Part shown: positions 1 through 8,300 of the stretch, piece by piece
Layout of the letters: every line of letters starts with the position of its first letter
Position numbering within the stretch: position 1 is the first letter of the stretch
Origin: Deltaproteobacteria bacterium
GTDB lineage: Bacteria; Desulfobacterota; Binatia; Bin18
Length of the DNA stretch: 10,851 bases
Direction: 5' to 3'
NCBI GenBank assembly: GCA_016200595.1
Contig: JACQEL010000827.1
Location: forward strand, 1-10,851
Position numbers and translations under genes: made by a program
Notes under the pieces: generated by a model
Database searches by the model: none
What the model saw: the letters and a program-made list of their open reading frames with translations, nothing else
Told to the model about the DNA's origin: nothing

Positions 1-561
1 GGTCCATTCGCGCGACAAAGGAAACTGCCGTACGCCGAGGGCCGGCTCATGGTCCGGCATATAAGCAAGCGTTGCTCGGGGAGTCGTAATCCGGTACCCG
101 ACTGTGGGGCCAGGATGGCCGATCAACGTGGAGGTGATGCGAAACTCGCCGATGTCGAAGTCTCCACTTGGGACTTCGTGCAGCACCAACTGACAAGGCA
201 CTTCTCGCAACCGCACCGGAAAAAGTGGCGGAGAAAGATAGCGCATCAGCCGGTTCTTCAGACTCAGCGTGGTGCTGGCTGGCCCCCAGATATGCACCTC
301 TATCTCAGGGTTATAGAGGGGGGCGAAGAACCCCAGACCTTGGATGTGATCCATGTGTAGATGAGTGAGCAGCACATCAACGCGACGGAGGGTAGTTGGC
401 AGTGTCACGCCGAGCCGGCGGATGCCGGTCCCGGCATCCAACACCAGCACGGTCCCGTCAGCGCCATGCGCTTCCACACAGGAAGTGTTGCCGCCATAGC
501 GAGCGGTTTCGGCGCCTGGTGAGCCCAAGGAGCCGCGTGTGCCCCAGAGTGTAACGCGCAT
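1..561 (-). CDS. MBL-fold metallo-hydrolase, PhnP/cyclic phosphodiesterase-like (C-terminus cut off by window edge)
   Basis: My own reading of the minus strand gives 187 uninterrupted codons from ATG at 561 to the window edge, with no stop, so the C-terminus is missing. The N-terminus (GTRGS at residues 7-11, RYGGNTSCVE at 21-30, LDAGTGIRRLG at 41-51) is typical of the COG1235-like MBL branch. The metal-binding HxHxDH motif is HLHMDH (His67, His69, Asp71, His72). A later metal-ligand candidate is His149 in GHPGPTVGYR, and Asp170 in MPDHEP is another. This family binds two metals, usually Zn or Mn, and hydrolyses phosphodiester or similar bonds, including cyclic phosphates in some members. The substrate here is unknown. 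No signal peptide is visible, so it is probably cytoplasmic. The start overlaps the stop of the upstream PAS gene as TAATG, which implies translational coupling. The fold assignment is firm and the substrate is open. Confidence 0.88.
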   Translation of the reverse strand, partial: MRVTLWGTRGSLGSPGAETARYGGNTSCVEAHGADGTVLVLDAGTGIRRLGVTLPTTLRRVDVLLTHLHMDHIQGLGFFAPLYNPEIEVHIWGPASTTLSLKNRLMRYLSPPLFPVRLREVPCQLVLHEVPSGDFDIGEFRITSTLIGHPGPTVGYRITTPRATLAYMPDHEPALGVRQFPLSREWT

Positions 562-953
562 TAGGCGTGCACCTCCCAAAAAAGAGCGACCGCTCCCAGG
601 TCACGATGTGCCTGGCCGATGAGCGGGAAAGCGGTCACCTCAATGTGCCGCAGTACGAGATCGAGCCCGCGGATATAAAAGTCGCCATGCGCAGACCGAC
701 GTTCACGCAGAGCGATGGTCAGGGGCAGAGTATCCGGCGGCAGCGGGGAGCCCGCGCCATCTATGGGGGTAAAGACCGTCCCCCATTCCGCCGCGGCCAT
801 TTCGCCGGTCTCGTCGAAGCGAAGCCCAAGGATCGCCTCCGCCGGCTCGTTGTAGAAGACGAGAGTGCCCTGCGGGTCCACAATAAAAATTGGCAGTGCC
901 AGATAGCTGGCAAGCTGCCGCGTCAAGATCACTTCAATCTCTTTTTGTGACAT
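561..953 (-). CDS. Single-domain PAS sensor protein
   Basis: This is a 130-residue protein made almost entirely of one PAS fold. A short N-terminal helix (about residues 2-18) is followed by the PAS core signature IFIVDPQGTLVFYNEPAEAILG (residues 22-43 approximately), and the C-terminal strands (about 95-128) end in LGAVALFWEV, resembling the PAC segment. No kinase, HTH, cyclase, GGDEF or membrane segment is attached, so any output must go through a partner protein or a bound ligand. ATG at 953 is the only in-frame ATG after upstream stops, and GGAG lies about 13 bases before it. The gene follows the amino acid dehydrogenase by 50 bases. Its stop TAA shares its final base with the ATG of the MBL hydrolase. 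The PAS assignment rests on pattern recognition; the ligand (heme, flavin, small metabolite or none) cannot be told. Confidence 0.8.
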   Translation of the reverse strand: MSQKEIEVILTRQLASYLALPIFIVDPQGTLVFYNEPAEAILGLRFDETGEMAAAEWGTVFTPIDGAGSPLPPDTLPLTIALRERRSAHGDFYIRGLDLVLRHIEVTAFPLIGQAHRDLGAVALFWEVHA

Positions 954-1003
954 CGGCGCATCCCATCTCCATCACTAAAGAACCCGTTTCCCTCCTCGCC
1001 CCT

Positions 1004-2167
1004 TTACGCACTATCGGCAGCGAATGTCCGGCCTGAAGGAGCCGTATGGTGCCAGCGTTCGCGGAGAATTTCTAGAGCCGCCTCAAAGGGAGTGCGGTGC
1101 CGCTCGTGCGCGTGCCTGAGTACCAAACCCGTGTTAGCGCTGATCCGTTCGCGGACCGAGCGAAAAGCACCTGCGATATCCAGGCCCTCAATATCGGCGA
1201 GCGCGGCCAATACCCCCCCTCCGTTCGAGACAAAATCTGGCACGAGGCCAATACCGCGAGCGGACAGCCGGTTCGCCAGCGCACGGGTAAAAGGAATGTT
1301 TGCCCCAGGGACGACGAGCTTGGCCTGAATGTGCTCAACATTCTTGCCATTGATGGCATCCGGCCGTGCGCCGGGAATAAGAATGTCCACTGGCAAGGTC
1401 AGCAAGCGGTGGCGTGGGAGCAGTTTCCCCTGCGGATAATGACGAACCGCGTCATCCCCGTGTTCTTGACGCAGCGTGAGGAGCCGGTCAACGTCCAAAC
1501 CCTGGGGAGCAAAGCGTGTACCGGCAAGAGTCGAAACTGCGACTACCTGGGCACCCGCACGGGCGAAAAATCGGGCTGCGCCACCACCGACTTTGCCGAA
1601 GCCCTCGATTGCCACGCGTGCACCAGAGAAAGGCACCGCGAAGAACTCGGCGGCTGTCCGCGCCGCTTCGACCACACCAAAGCCGGTCAGTTGATCCTCC
1701 AAAGGCAAGCCGTCATAAATCTGCGAACGCAGGCCACTATAGTGACCGCTGGAGTTGCCCTCGCGGAGCGGCTGAAAGTCTTCTTCTGAGGTGCCCATGT
1801 CCGCTCCCGGCAGGTACAGCCGTTTCTCAAAAAACGGTCGCAGCGCAGTCAGGAAGGCCTGGAGCACGGCCGGCCGGTCGTGCTGGGCCGGGTCGTACCA
1901 GACGCCGGCTTTCGCTCCGCCGCAGCGAACCTCCAGCATGAGGTATTTGTACGTCATCGCCCGCGCCAGGCGAATCATCTCAGTCAGTGAGAGGTCTGGC
2001 AACATGCGCACCCCGCCGGCGCTGAGGCCGAAGACGGTGGTATCAATGACGATCACCGCGCGCATCTGTGTGGCTGGATCATAGAACGAGAAGATGCGTT
2101 CTGGCCCACTTGCATCCCCGTACTGACGCAACGGATCGACATGGGGCTTTCCGTGGTTCGCAGTCAT
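1004..2167 (-). CDS. Glu/Leu/Phe/Val (ELFV) family amino acid dehydrogenase
   Basis: This 387-residue protein has the two-domain layout of NAD(P)-dependent oxidative deaminases, which interconvert an L-amino acid and its 2-oxo acid plus ammonium. The substrate domain holds DTTVFGLSAGGVRMLPD (residues 42-58), Lys74 in MTYKYLM, the catalytic-type lysine Lys86 in CGGAKAG, and the catalytic Asp region GADMGT (Asp123). The Rossmann domain begins at VAIEGFGKVGGGAARFF (185-201). VVPGAN (285-290) and VPDFVSNGGGVL (309-320) match the conserved C-terminal blocks. The N-terminal pattern is closer to leucine/valine dehydrogenases than to glutamate dehydrogenases, but specificity is not proven. The Pro in VVPGAN replaces the Glu or Ala usual in the family. 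Length fits the family (about 350-420). ATG at 2167 has AGGGA about 9 bases upstream. It is the first gene of the minus-strand group and diverges from the CoA-transferase across about 360 bases. Confidence 0.9.
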   Translation of the reverse strand: MTANHGKPHVDPLRQYGDASGPERIFSFYDPATQMRAVIVIDTTVFGLSAGGVRMLPDLSLTEMIRLARAMTYKYLMLEVRCGGAKAGVWYDPAQHDRPAVLQAFLTALRPFFEKRLYLPGADMGTSEEDFQPLREGNSSGHYSGLRSQIYDGLPLEDQLTGFGVVEAARTAAEFFAVPFSGARVAIEGFGKVGGGAARFFARAGAQVVAVSTLAGTRFAPQGLDVDRLLTLRQEHGDDAVRHYPQGKLLPRHRLLTLPVDILIPGARPDAINGKNVEHIQAKLVVPGANIPFTRALANRLSARGIGLVPDFVSNGGGVLAALADIEGLDIAGAFRSVRERISANTGLVLRHAHERHRTPFEAALEILRERWHHTAPSGRTFAADSA

Positions 2168-2334
2168 AAAGTTTTCCCTGGCGAATACCCTGATCTTGGC
2201 ATATCATGCTTTGGCTTGCTACAAGGGCTTGAGTGGAAGGGAGGAGGAAAATCATCGTAGCCTTTTGCTCAGTCTTGCTACCCTCTCTCTTTGGGACAAT
2301 GGTATTCAGTTAGCGTGGTCTCTGGCAGGACGCG

Positions 2335-2466
2335 GCCCTTCGACTTCGCTCCGCGTAGCCTGTCCTGAGCCTGTCGAAGGGCTCAGGGCGAACGGGGTGG
2401 GGAAACTCGTGGCCCATTGGCCGTTCGTGCTGAGCGTAGCCGCGAAAGCGGCGAAGTCGAAGCACG
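2335..2466. repeat. Nested inverted-repeat element (REP/MITE-like intergenic repeat)
   Basis: Three inverted repeats lie in tandem. (a) GCCCTTCGAC at 2335-2344 pairs perfectly with GTCGAAGGGC at 2373-2382. (b) CGAACGG at 2389-2395 pairs with CCGTTCG at 2421-2427. (c) CGTGCT at 2426-2431 pairs with AGCACG at 2461-2466 and encloses GCCGC-GAAA-GCGGC at 2439-2452, a perfect 5-bp stem with a GNRA-type loop. Repeats built on TTCGAC...GTCGAA and CTGAG words are, from memory, widespread between genes in several environmental bacterial phyla. No transposase is adjacent. Whether it is a mobile remnant, an RNA structure or a protein-binding palindrome is not decided by this sequence. Confidence 0.7.
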
Positions 2467-2516
2467 GGCTCGATTCTTAACTTATTGCCATTGCCCTTTG
2501 GGGGGGAGAAAAAATT

Positions 2517-2522
2517 AGGAGG
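2517..2522 (+). promoter_or_regulatory. Shine-Dalgarno AGGAGG that fixes the CoA-transferase start
   Basis: A perfect AGGAGG lies 4 bases before ATG at 2527. An alternative in-frame TTG at 2485 would add 14 residues read straight through this Shine-Dalgarno, and it has no ribosome-binding site of its own. The spacing is slightly short but the match is complete, so 2527 is preferred. Confidence 0.75.
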
Positions 2523-2526
2523 ATGC

Positions 2527-3855
2527 ATGGATGACCTCGACCGCCAAATCGCCGAGCTTGAGCGTCAGCTCGCGGCACTTAAACAACAACGCATAGCCGG
2601 ATGGACCAAGCCGCAAAACTCACCTGCGCTGCCGACCCCTAACCCCCAACCCCTAATCCCCAATCCCCTTCCTTTGCAGGGGATTCGCATCGTGGACATG
2701 TCGCGCTTCCTGGTGGGGCCGTTCTGTACGCAGATGTTGGCCGATATGGGGGCGGAGGTAGTCAAGGTCGAGCCTTTAGACGGCGGAGATCCGGTGCGCG
2801 CGGCAGGCAGCAACGCCCTGAGCGGCGAAAGTTTGTTTTTCCTCGCCCGTAACCGCAATAAGCAAAGTCTCGCTCTCGATTTGAAACAGGAAGCCGGCCG
2901 CGAGATTATCTATCGCCTCATCCAAACTGCCGATGTGTTCATCGAAAATTTTCGTCCCGGTGCGGCGGACAAATTAGGCTTTGGCTATGAGACCCTGGCT
3001 CGTTATAATCCCAACCTCATCTATTGTGCGGTCTCAGGCTATGGTCAGGAGGGACCGCATCGCGAGCGGCCCGGGCAGGATCTTCTCATCCAAGCCATTT
3101 CGGGAATCATTAGCATCACTGGTTGGGAGGGCGGCTCACCGACGACCGTAGGCACGTTCGTGGCTGATATGGTCGGAGCGTTTCACTGCGCCTATGGCAT
3201 TGCCGTAGCGCTGTTGGCCAAGGAGCGGCTGGGTGTGGGACAAAAACTTGAGGTCTCGCTGCTCGATAGTCTCCTGGCTTTACAGGCGGTGGAAGCGACT
3301 ACTTACCTTAATACCGGGAAAGCGCCGAAGAAGGCTGGGGCTGGGCATGGCTTGGTGCCGCCGCCGTATCGAGTCTTTGCCGCGAGTGAAGGGGCTTTGG
3401 TCATTGTTGCTCCCTCGGAAGATTGGTGGCAACGCTTGGGTCGAGTGCCGGCACTGCGAGACATCTGCGCTGACTCGCGTTTTGCTTCGCGGGAGAGTCG
3501 CGCCACCAATGAAGCGGCACTGAACGGGTTATTAGAGGAGCGATTTCGTGCAAAGACAGCTACTGAATGGCTGGCGTTACTCGCGGAACACGATGTCTTA
3601 GCTGCGCCAGTGTACAGCTATAAAGACCTGTTCGACGATCCGCAGGTTGCCGTAAATGATATGGTCGTGCATCAGGATCATCCGGTTGCTGGTCCTATCC
3701 GTGTGATTGGCATTCCGATCAAACTGGCCCGTACGCCGGGCCAGGTGCGCACCCCTGCTCCGGCACTAGGCGAGCATACTGAGGAGATTTTGGCTGGATT
3801 AGGGTATAGCGAGGACGAGACCGCGCGGCTACGAGCGGCCAGAGTGGTGTCATGA
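2527..3855 (+). CDS. CaiB/BaiF family (family III) CoA-transferase with N-terminal coiled-coil extension
   Basis: This 442-residue enzyme should transfer CoA between an acyl-CoA and a free acid through an aspartyl-CoA intermediate. Family marks are GIRIVDMSRFLVGPFCTQML (residues 52-71), LADMGAEVVKVEPLDGGDPVR (71-91), NFRPGAADKLGFGY (141-154), GQDLLIQAISG (183-193), the probable nucleophile Asp214 in FVADMVGAF, and GQKLEVSLLDSLL (238-250). Usual members start directly at the GIRVVD strand. Here about 50 extra residues precede it: a predicted amphipathic helix, DLDRQIAELERQLAALKQQR (3-22), then a Pro/Asn-rich linker (36-50) encoded by a C-tract repeat. The helix could mediate oligomerisation (inference). 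It precedes the amidohydrolase by 52 bases on the same strand, so co-transcription is likely. The acid it activates is unknown. Confidence 0.92.
   Translation: MDDLDRQIAELERQLAALKQQRIAGWTKPQNSPALPTPNPQPLIPNPLPLQGIRIVDMSRFLVGPFCTQMLADMGAEVVKVEPLDGGDPVRAAGSNALSGESLFFLARNRNKQSLALDLKQEAGREIIYRLIQTADVFIENFRPGAADKLGFGYETLARYNPNLIYCAVSGYGQEGPHRERPGQDLLIQAISGIISITGWEGGSPTTVGTFVADMVGAFHCAYGIAVALLAKERLGVGQKLEVSLLDSLLALQAVEATTYLNTGKAPKKAGAGHGLVPPPYRVFAASEGALVIVAPSEDWWQRLGRVPALRDICADSRFASRESRATNEAALNGLLEERFRAKTATEWLALLAEHDVLAAPVYSYKDLFDDPQVAVNDMVVHQDHPVAGPIRVIGIPIKLARTPGQVRTPAPALGEHTEEILAGLGYSEDETARLRAARVVS
2636..2668 (-). repeat. Five-tract G-quadruplex motif within the CoA-transferase gene
   Basis: The plus strand has C-tracts at 2636-2639, 2643-2647, 2650-2653, 2658-2661 and 2665-2668. 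The minus strand, which is the transcription template, therefore has five runs of 4-5 G separated by 2-4 base A/T loops. This exceeds the usual four-tract quadruplex rule. It lies in frame and encodes the Pro/Asn-rich linker at residues 36-50 of the CoA-transferase. The telomere-like C3-5(T/A)2-4 unit resembles low-complexity repeats that are normally intergenic. Confidence 0.75.
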
Positions 3856-3907
3856 AGATATCCATGATCTCTTTGCGAAAAAAAGAAAACCGAGAAAAGG
3901 AGAGAGT

Positions 3908-5281
3908 ATGCCACACACAGTGTTATTGAAGAACGCCCGCTTGATTGACGGGCTCGCCGATCAACCCCAACCAGGTATGTCGATTCTGGTCACCGGCGAA
4001 CGCATCAGCCAGGTCGAGCGCGGTGAGATTCCCCCACCCCCTGACGCCCAGGTGATTGACCTGGGTGGGAAGACGGTCCTCCCGGGATTGATCGACACCC
4101 ATGTCCACTCCACGTTGATGGATCGTGAAGCCCTGCCGCTCTTTCTCGCGGCTGGCGTCACCAGCGCGCGTGACGTGGGAGCCAAACTGGAGACGGCCCA
4201 AGCCCTCAAAGCCGATCTCAACAGTGGCGCCCAGCTCGGCCCGCGCTTATTTATTTATGGCCCTCTCTTGGATGGCGTAGATTCGAGTTTCCCGCCGCGC
4301 AGTCCGCTCGCCGAGATGCTGGAAAGCGTGCCCTCGGTGGAAGCAGTGCCGCAAAAGATCGGCCGTCTGCTTGCCGCTGGCGTCGATGGCGTCAAGCTCT
4401 ATTTCACCTTGCCGCCGGACACCGCCCAGGCCATCATCAAATTTGTCGATAAACGCGTCCCTATCACTGGGCATCTGGGATACACTCATTCCCTTGACGT
4501 CATCAAGGCTGGGATTGATGGCTTAGAGCATGTATGGATCTCACCGTACAACGACTTCTGCGCGCTGGATATGCAGTTTGGGCCGGGCAAGAAGGTCAGT
4601 TCCATGATGACTCGCCACTTCGCCCCACTCACCTTCAAAGGCTGGGAAGAGGCGGATCTGCACGGACACCAAGCGGCAACCTGGTTTGACGCGATGGTCG
4701 AGCAGCAAGTACATATGGGGACCACGCTTGATCTGTTGTGGATTTCCAAGTGTGGCCAGGAAGCCGCGATGCAGGATCCCGACCGTCGCTATATTCCGCC
4801 GATGGCGCTGGCCCGGCAAAGACAACTAGCCGCGCACATCGGGGAACGTCCCGACTGGGATATGTTCCCGGGATTTGATCCTGCCCTGGGAACCAAAGCG
4901 CTCGACAAGCATCAAGAGGTGACGCGGATGTTGCACGAAGCGGGCGGCCTCGTTGTCGGCGGCACCGACTGTGGCGGCATTCCTTACCCGCCTCCGGGAT
5001 TCGCCTTGTGGCGGGAGATTGAGCTGTTGGCCGAAGCGATTGGTTCCATGGCAGCATTGAAAGCGGTGACCTCTGTGGCGGCGCGCTACTTACGACAGCA
5101 GGAGCATATTGGCAGTATTGCCCCTGGCCGATACGCGGATTTCATGGTGGTGGATGGGGACCCGCTACGTGACACGCGGGAACTGCGCAAGCTCACGACA
5201 GTTTACCGTGGAGGCAAAGCCTACGAGCCGCAGACGTTGTTAGCCGGGGTGCCGAAGTCAGAGGTGGGACAGGGGCGCTGA
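3908..5281 (+). CDS. Metal-dependent amidohydrolase (imidazolonepropionase/prolidase-like)
   Basis: This 457-residue protein belongs to the amidohydrolase superfamily, which hydrolyses C-N or related bonds with one or two metals in a TIM barrel. An N-terminal beta-sandwich half carries VIDLGGKTVLPGLIDTHVHS, giving the metal-binding HxH pair (His65, His67). Lys163 in DGVKLYF fits the carbamylated bridging lysine. His189 in ITGHLGYTHS and His208 in GLEHVW are metal or substrate ligands. Asp354 in VGGTDCGG is the usual catalytic aspartate. The C-terminal sandwich returns at GSIAPGRYADFMVVDGDPL (402-420). All expected catalytic positions are present, so activity is likely, but this branch (COG1228-like) covers prolidases, imidazolonepropionases and many uncharacterised enzymes, so no substrate is named. 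AGGAG at 3898-3902 lies 5 bases before ATG 3908. No signal peptide is visible. It follows the CoA-transferase closely. Confidence 0.9.
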   Translation: MPHTVLLKNARLIDGLADQPQPGMSILVTGERISQVERGEIPPPPDAQVIDLGGKTVLPGLIDTHVHSTLMDREALPLFLAAGVTSARDVGAKLETAQALKADLNSGAQLGPRLFIYGPLLDGVDSSFPPRSPLAEMLESVPSVEAVPQKIGRLLAAGVDGVKLYFTLPPDTAQAIIKFVDKRVPITGHLGYTHSLDVIKAGIDGLEHVWISPYNDFCALDMQFGPGKKVSSMMTRHFAPLTFKGWEEADLHGHQAATWFDAMVEQQVHMGTTLDLLWISKCGQEAAMQDPDRRYIPPMALARQRQLAAHIGERPDWDMFPGFDPALGTKALDKHQEVTRMLHEAGGLVVGGTDCGGIPYPPPGFALWREIELLAEAIGSMAALKAVTSVAARYLRQQEHIGSIAPGRYADFMVVDGDPLRDTRELRKLTTVYRGGKAYEPQTLLAGVPKSEVGQGR

Positions 5282-5397
5282 GAGGGATGCCATTGCGTTC
5301 CGCTCACACCAGGTAAAGAACTTCGTCGCGGCCTGAGTGCTGGGGAGCCGGCGTTTTCCTTGCCCCGGAGCGCCTGAAGGAGTAGTAAAGAGACACC
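5282..5397 (+). other. Short intergenic spacer upstream of the cyclase/ATPase gene
   Basis: There are 116 bases between the amidohydrolase stop and the regulator start. A good AAGGAG occurs but is about 15 bases from the ATG at 5398, too far to be ideal. The nearer AAAGAGA is a weak match. An in-frame TAA just before the ATG rules out an upstream start. I see no terminator or strong promoter. Confidence 0.5.
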
Positions 5398-8300
5398 ATG
5401 CGTTGTGCAAGCTGCGGGTTTGAGAACCCCGACGAGATGAAGTTCTGCGAAGAGTGCGGCACGACGCTCAGGCAGGTTTGCCCGAGTTGTGGCCAGCCAG
5501 TACGACCAACGGCCAAGTTCTGCGGGGCCTGTGGCACGACCCTGGAAGCCGCAGGGAAGCCGCCACCAGCCAAGACCCGTAAGCGCCAAAGCACGCCCAG
5601 CGCAAAGAAGGCGAAGCGTCCTGCGGCATCTCCCACAGCCGCTCAGTCTCGCCCTGCTGCACCCGAAGCCGAGCGCCGACAGCTTACCGTCATGTTCTGC
5701 GATCTGGTGGGCTCAACTGCGCTCTCCGAACGCCTTGATCCCGAAGAGCTACGGGAGGTCGTGCGGGCCTATCAAGAAATGAGTGCCACGGTGATCACCA
5801 GCTTTGAGGGACATATCGCCCAATACCTGGGTGACGGGCTGTTGGTCTACTTCGGTTATCCCCGCGCCCACGAAGACGATGCTCAGCGGGCCGTGCGGGC
5901 CGGCTTAGAGATTGTTGAGGCGCTCCACCAGACGCCCTTCCTGCAGCAGCAGGACGTGCCGGTGCGGATTGGCATTCACACGGGGCCAGTCGTGGTGGGC
6001 GAGATCGGCGGCGGAGGCCAGCGGGACACCTTGGCCTTGGGCGAGACCCCGAATATTGCCGCGCGGCTGCAAGGACTCGCTGAGCCCGACACCGTCATCA
6101 TTAGCACGACCACGCAGCGCTTGATTGCCGGCTTCTTCGACTGCCAGGACCTCGGCCCGCAGACGTTGAAAGGCGTATCAGCACCGCTACGGATCTATAG
6201 GGTACTGAACGAGAGTAGCACCCAAAGCCGCTTAGAAGTGGACATCAGCACGGGCAAACTCACCCCGTTAGTGGGACGGGCTAACGAAGTGGGCTTGGTA
6301 CTGGAGCGCTGGGCGGCAGCGCAAGCAGGAGACGGCCAGGTGGTGCTGCTCAGCGGTGACCCCGGGATCGGCAAATCGCGCCTGGTGCAGGAGGTCAAAG
6401 AGCGGGTCGTCTCGCAGGGAGCCACCAGTTTGGAGTTTCGCTGCTCACCGTACTTTCAGACCAGTGCGTTCTATCCCGCGCTCACCCACTTGCACCGTTT
6501 ATTGCACTTCCAGCCCGATGATACGCCCCAGGCCAAGCTCGACAAACTGCAGCAGACCCTAGCCCGCTATCGGTTCCCGCAAGCCGATACCCTGCCGCTC
6601 TTGGCGGGGTTGCTCTTATTACCCCAGCTTGAGGGAACCCCCCTACTTACGTTTAGTCCGCAGAAACAGAAGCAACGGACGCAGGAAGCCTTGGTGGCGT
6701 GGCTCGTGGAAGAAGCCGAGCGCGCCCCGATCTACTGCATCTGGGAAGATTTGCACTGGGCTGATCCCTCCACCTTAGAGCTGTTGGGCCTTTTGCTTGC
6801 TCAAGTGCCAACTACCCGCTTATTCGTCATGTTAACGTGTCGGCCTGAATTTACACCGTCGTGGAGTAGTCGGACGCGCTTGACTCCACTGGCTCTGGCC
6901 CGGCTGCCGCGCACGCAGGCCGCAACAATGATTGAGCAGGTCACGCGCGGTAAGACCCTGCCGCCTGAGGTGTTTCAACACATAGTGCACAAGACTGATG
7001 GGGTACCGTTGTTTGTCGAGGAGTTGACCAAGATGGTCGTGGAGTCCGGGTTACTCCGGGAGACGGACGGGCACTATGAGTTAACCGGTCCGCTGCCCCC
7101 GCTTGCGATTCCGACCACGCTGCAAGATTCGCTCATGGCACGGCTAGACAAGCTAGCCACGGTCAGGGAAGTGGCCCAAGTAGGAGCCACCTTGGGGCGG
7201 GAGTTTTCCTACGAACTCCTGCATGCCGTCTCTCCATCAGACGAGGTGACGCTGCAGAAAGGGCTGGCGCGATTGGTAGAAGCCGAACTGCTCTATCAGC
7301 GGGGGCTCCCGCCGCACTCGACCTACATTTTCAAGCATGCCCTCATTTGCGATACCGCGTACCAATCACTCCTCAAGAGTACACGGCAGCAGATCCATCA
7401 GCAGATTGCCCAGGTCTTCGAAGCCCGGTTCCCCGTGGTAGTCGAGGCCCAGCCGGAGTTGGTCGCTCAGCACTACACCGCGGCGGGCTGCGCCGAGCAG
7501 GCGGTGGTCTACTGGCAGCGGGCCGGGCAACACGCCAGAGACCGCTCGGCCCATCTGGAAGCCATCAGCCACTTGACCAGTGGCATCGAGCTGCTCAAGT
7601 CCCTGCCAGAGACGCCGGCGCGTACCCAGCACGCCTTGACTCTGCACATCGCCCTCGGTGCGGCCCTGCTGATGACCAGAGGGCACGCAGCACCCGAGGT
7701 GGAGCACGCCTATACCCGAGCGCGCGAGTTGTGTCAGCAGATGGGCGAGACGCCCCAGCTAATCCCGGTCCTGTTTGGGCTGTGGCGGTTTTATATTGGA
7801 CGGCGGCAGTTGCACACGGCGCGAGAACTCGGGGAAACCCTGCTGCGCCTGGTGCAACAAGCCCACGACCCCGCGTTCGCAGTCATCGCCCACTATGCCC
7901 TCGGGGCGACGTGGTTGTTCCTTGGCGCGTTGCCTGCTGCCCGCCAGCACCTGGAGGAAGGCATCGCACTCTACACTCCAGACCAGCGCCCTGCTCTGGT
8001 ATTCCGCACCGGCCAAGATCCGGGTGTTGCCTGCCGAGCCTATGCCGCCTGGACCCTCTGGTTGCTAGGGTATCCGGAGCAAGCCCTGGCCCACCTCCGC
8101 GACGCCCTGGTGTTGGCGCGCGAGCTGTCGCATCCCTATAGTCTGGCGTTTGCGCGGGCTGTGGCGGGCATGGTCTCTCAGTGGCGCCGGGATGTGCCGG
8201 CCGTGCACGAGCACGCAGAGGACGCCGTCACGCTCTCGACCGAGCAGGGATTTCCACAGTGGGCGGCCATGGGAACGCTCGTGCGTGGGTGGGCGCTGGC

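Larger units (their letters stand above)
2168..2526. other. Divergent intergenic region containing palindromic repeats
   Basis: About 360 bases separate the dehydrogenase start from the CoA-transferase start, so promoters for both directions should lie here. I found no convincing -35/-10 pair on either strand. Most of positions 2335-2466 is a palindromic repeat (listed separately). Small open frames in this stretch have no recognisable product and overlap the repeat, so I call no gene. The stretch 2220-2330 has no structure that I recognise. Confidence 0.6.

Noticed and set aside
561..950. 127-codon plus-strand frame opposite the PAS gene
   Set aside because: The minus-strand frame matches a PAS fold and is coupled to the next gene. 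The plus frame has no recognisable features.
1097..1789. 230-codon open frame on the plus strand antisense to the dehydrogenase
   Set aside because: It lies opposite a gene with clear family motifs, its translation shows no recognisable domain, and it has no convincing ribosome-binding site. It is explained by GC-rich codon bias.
2335..2466. CRISPR array
   Set aside because: The repeats are inverted rather than direct, unequal in length, and have no regular spacers.
2196..2480. Small plus-strand frame in the divergent intergenic region
   Set aside because: Its second half is the palindromic repeat read as protein, and no Shine-Dalgarno precedes its start, so it is unlikely to be a gene.
7347..8141. 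264-codon plus-strand frame overlapping the TPR region
   Set aside because: It is in a different frame from the regulator, is Arg/Pro/Gly-rich as expected for an out-of-frame GC-rich read, and has no start signal.
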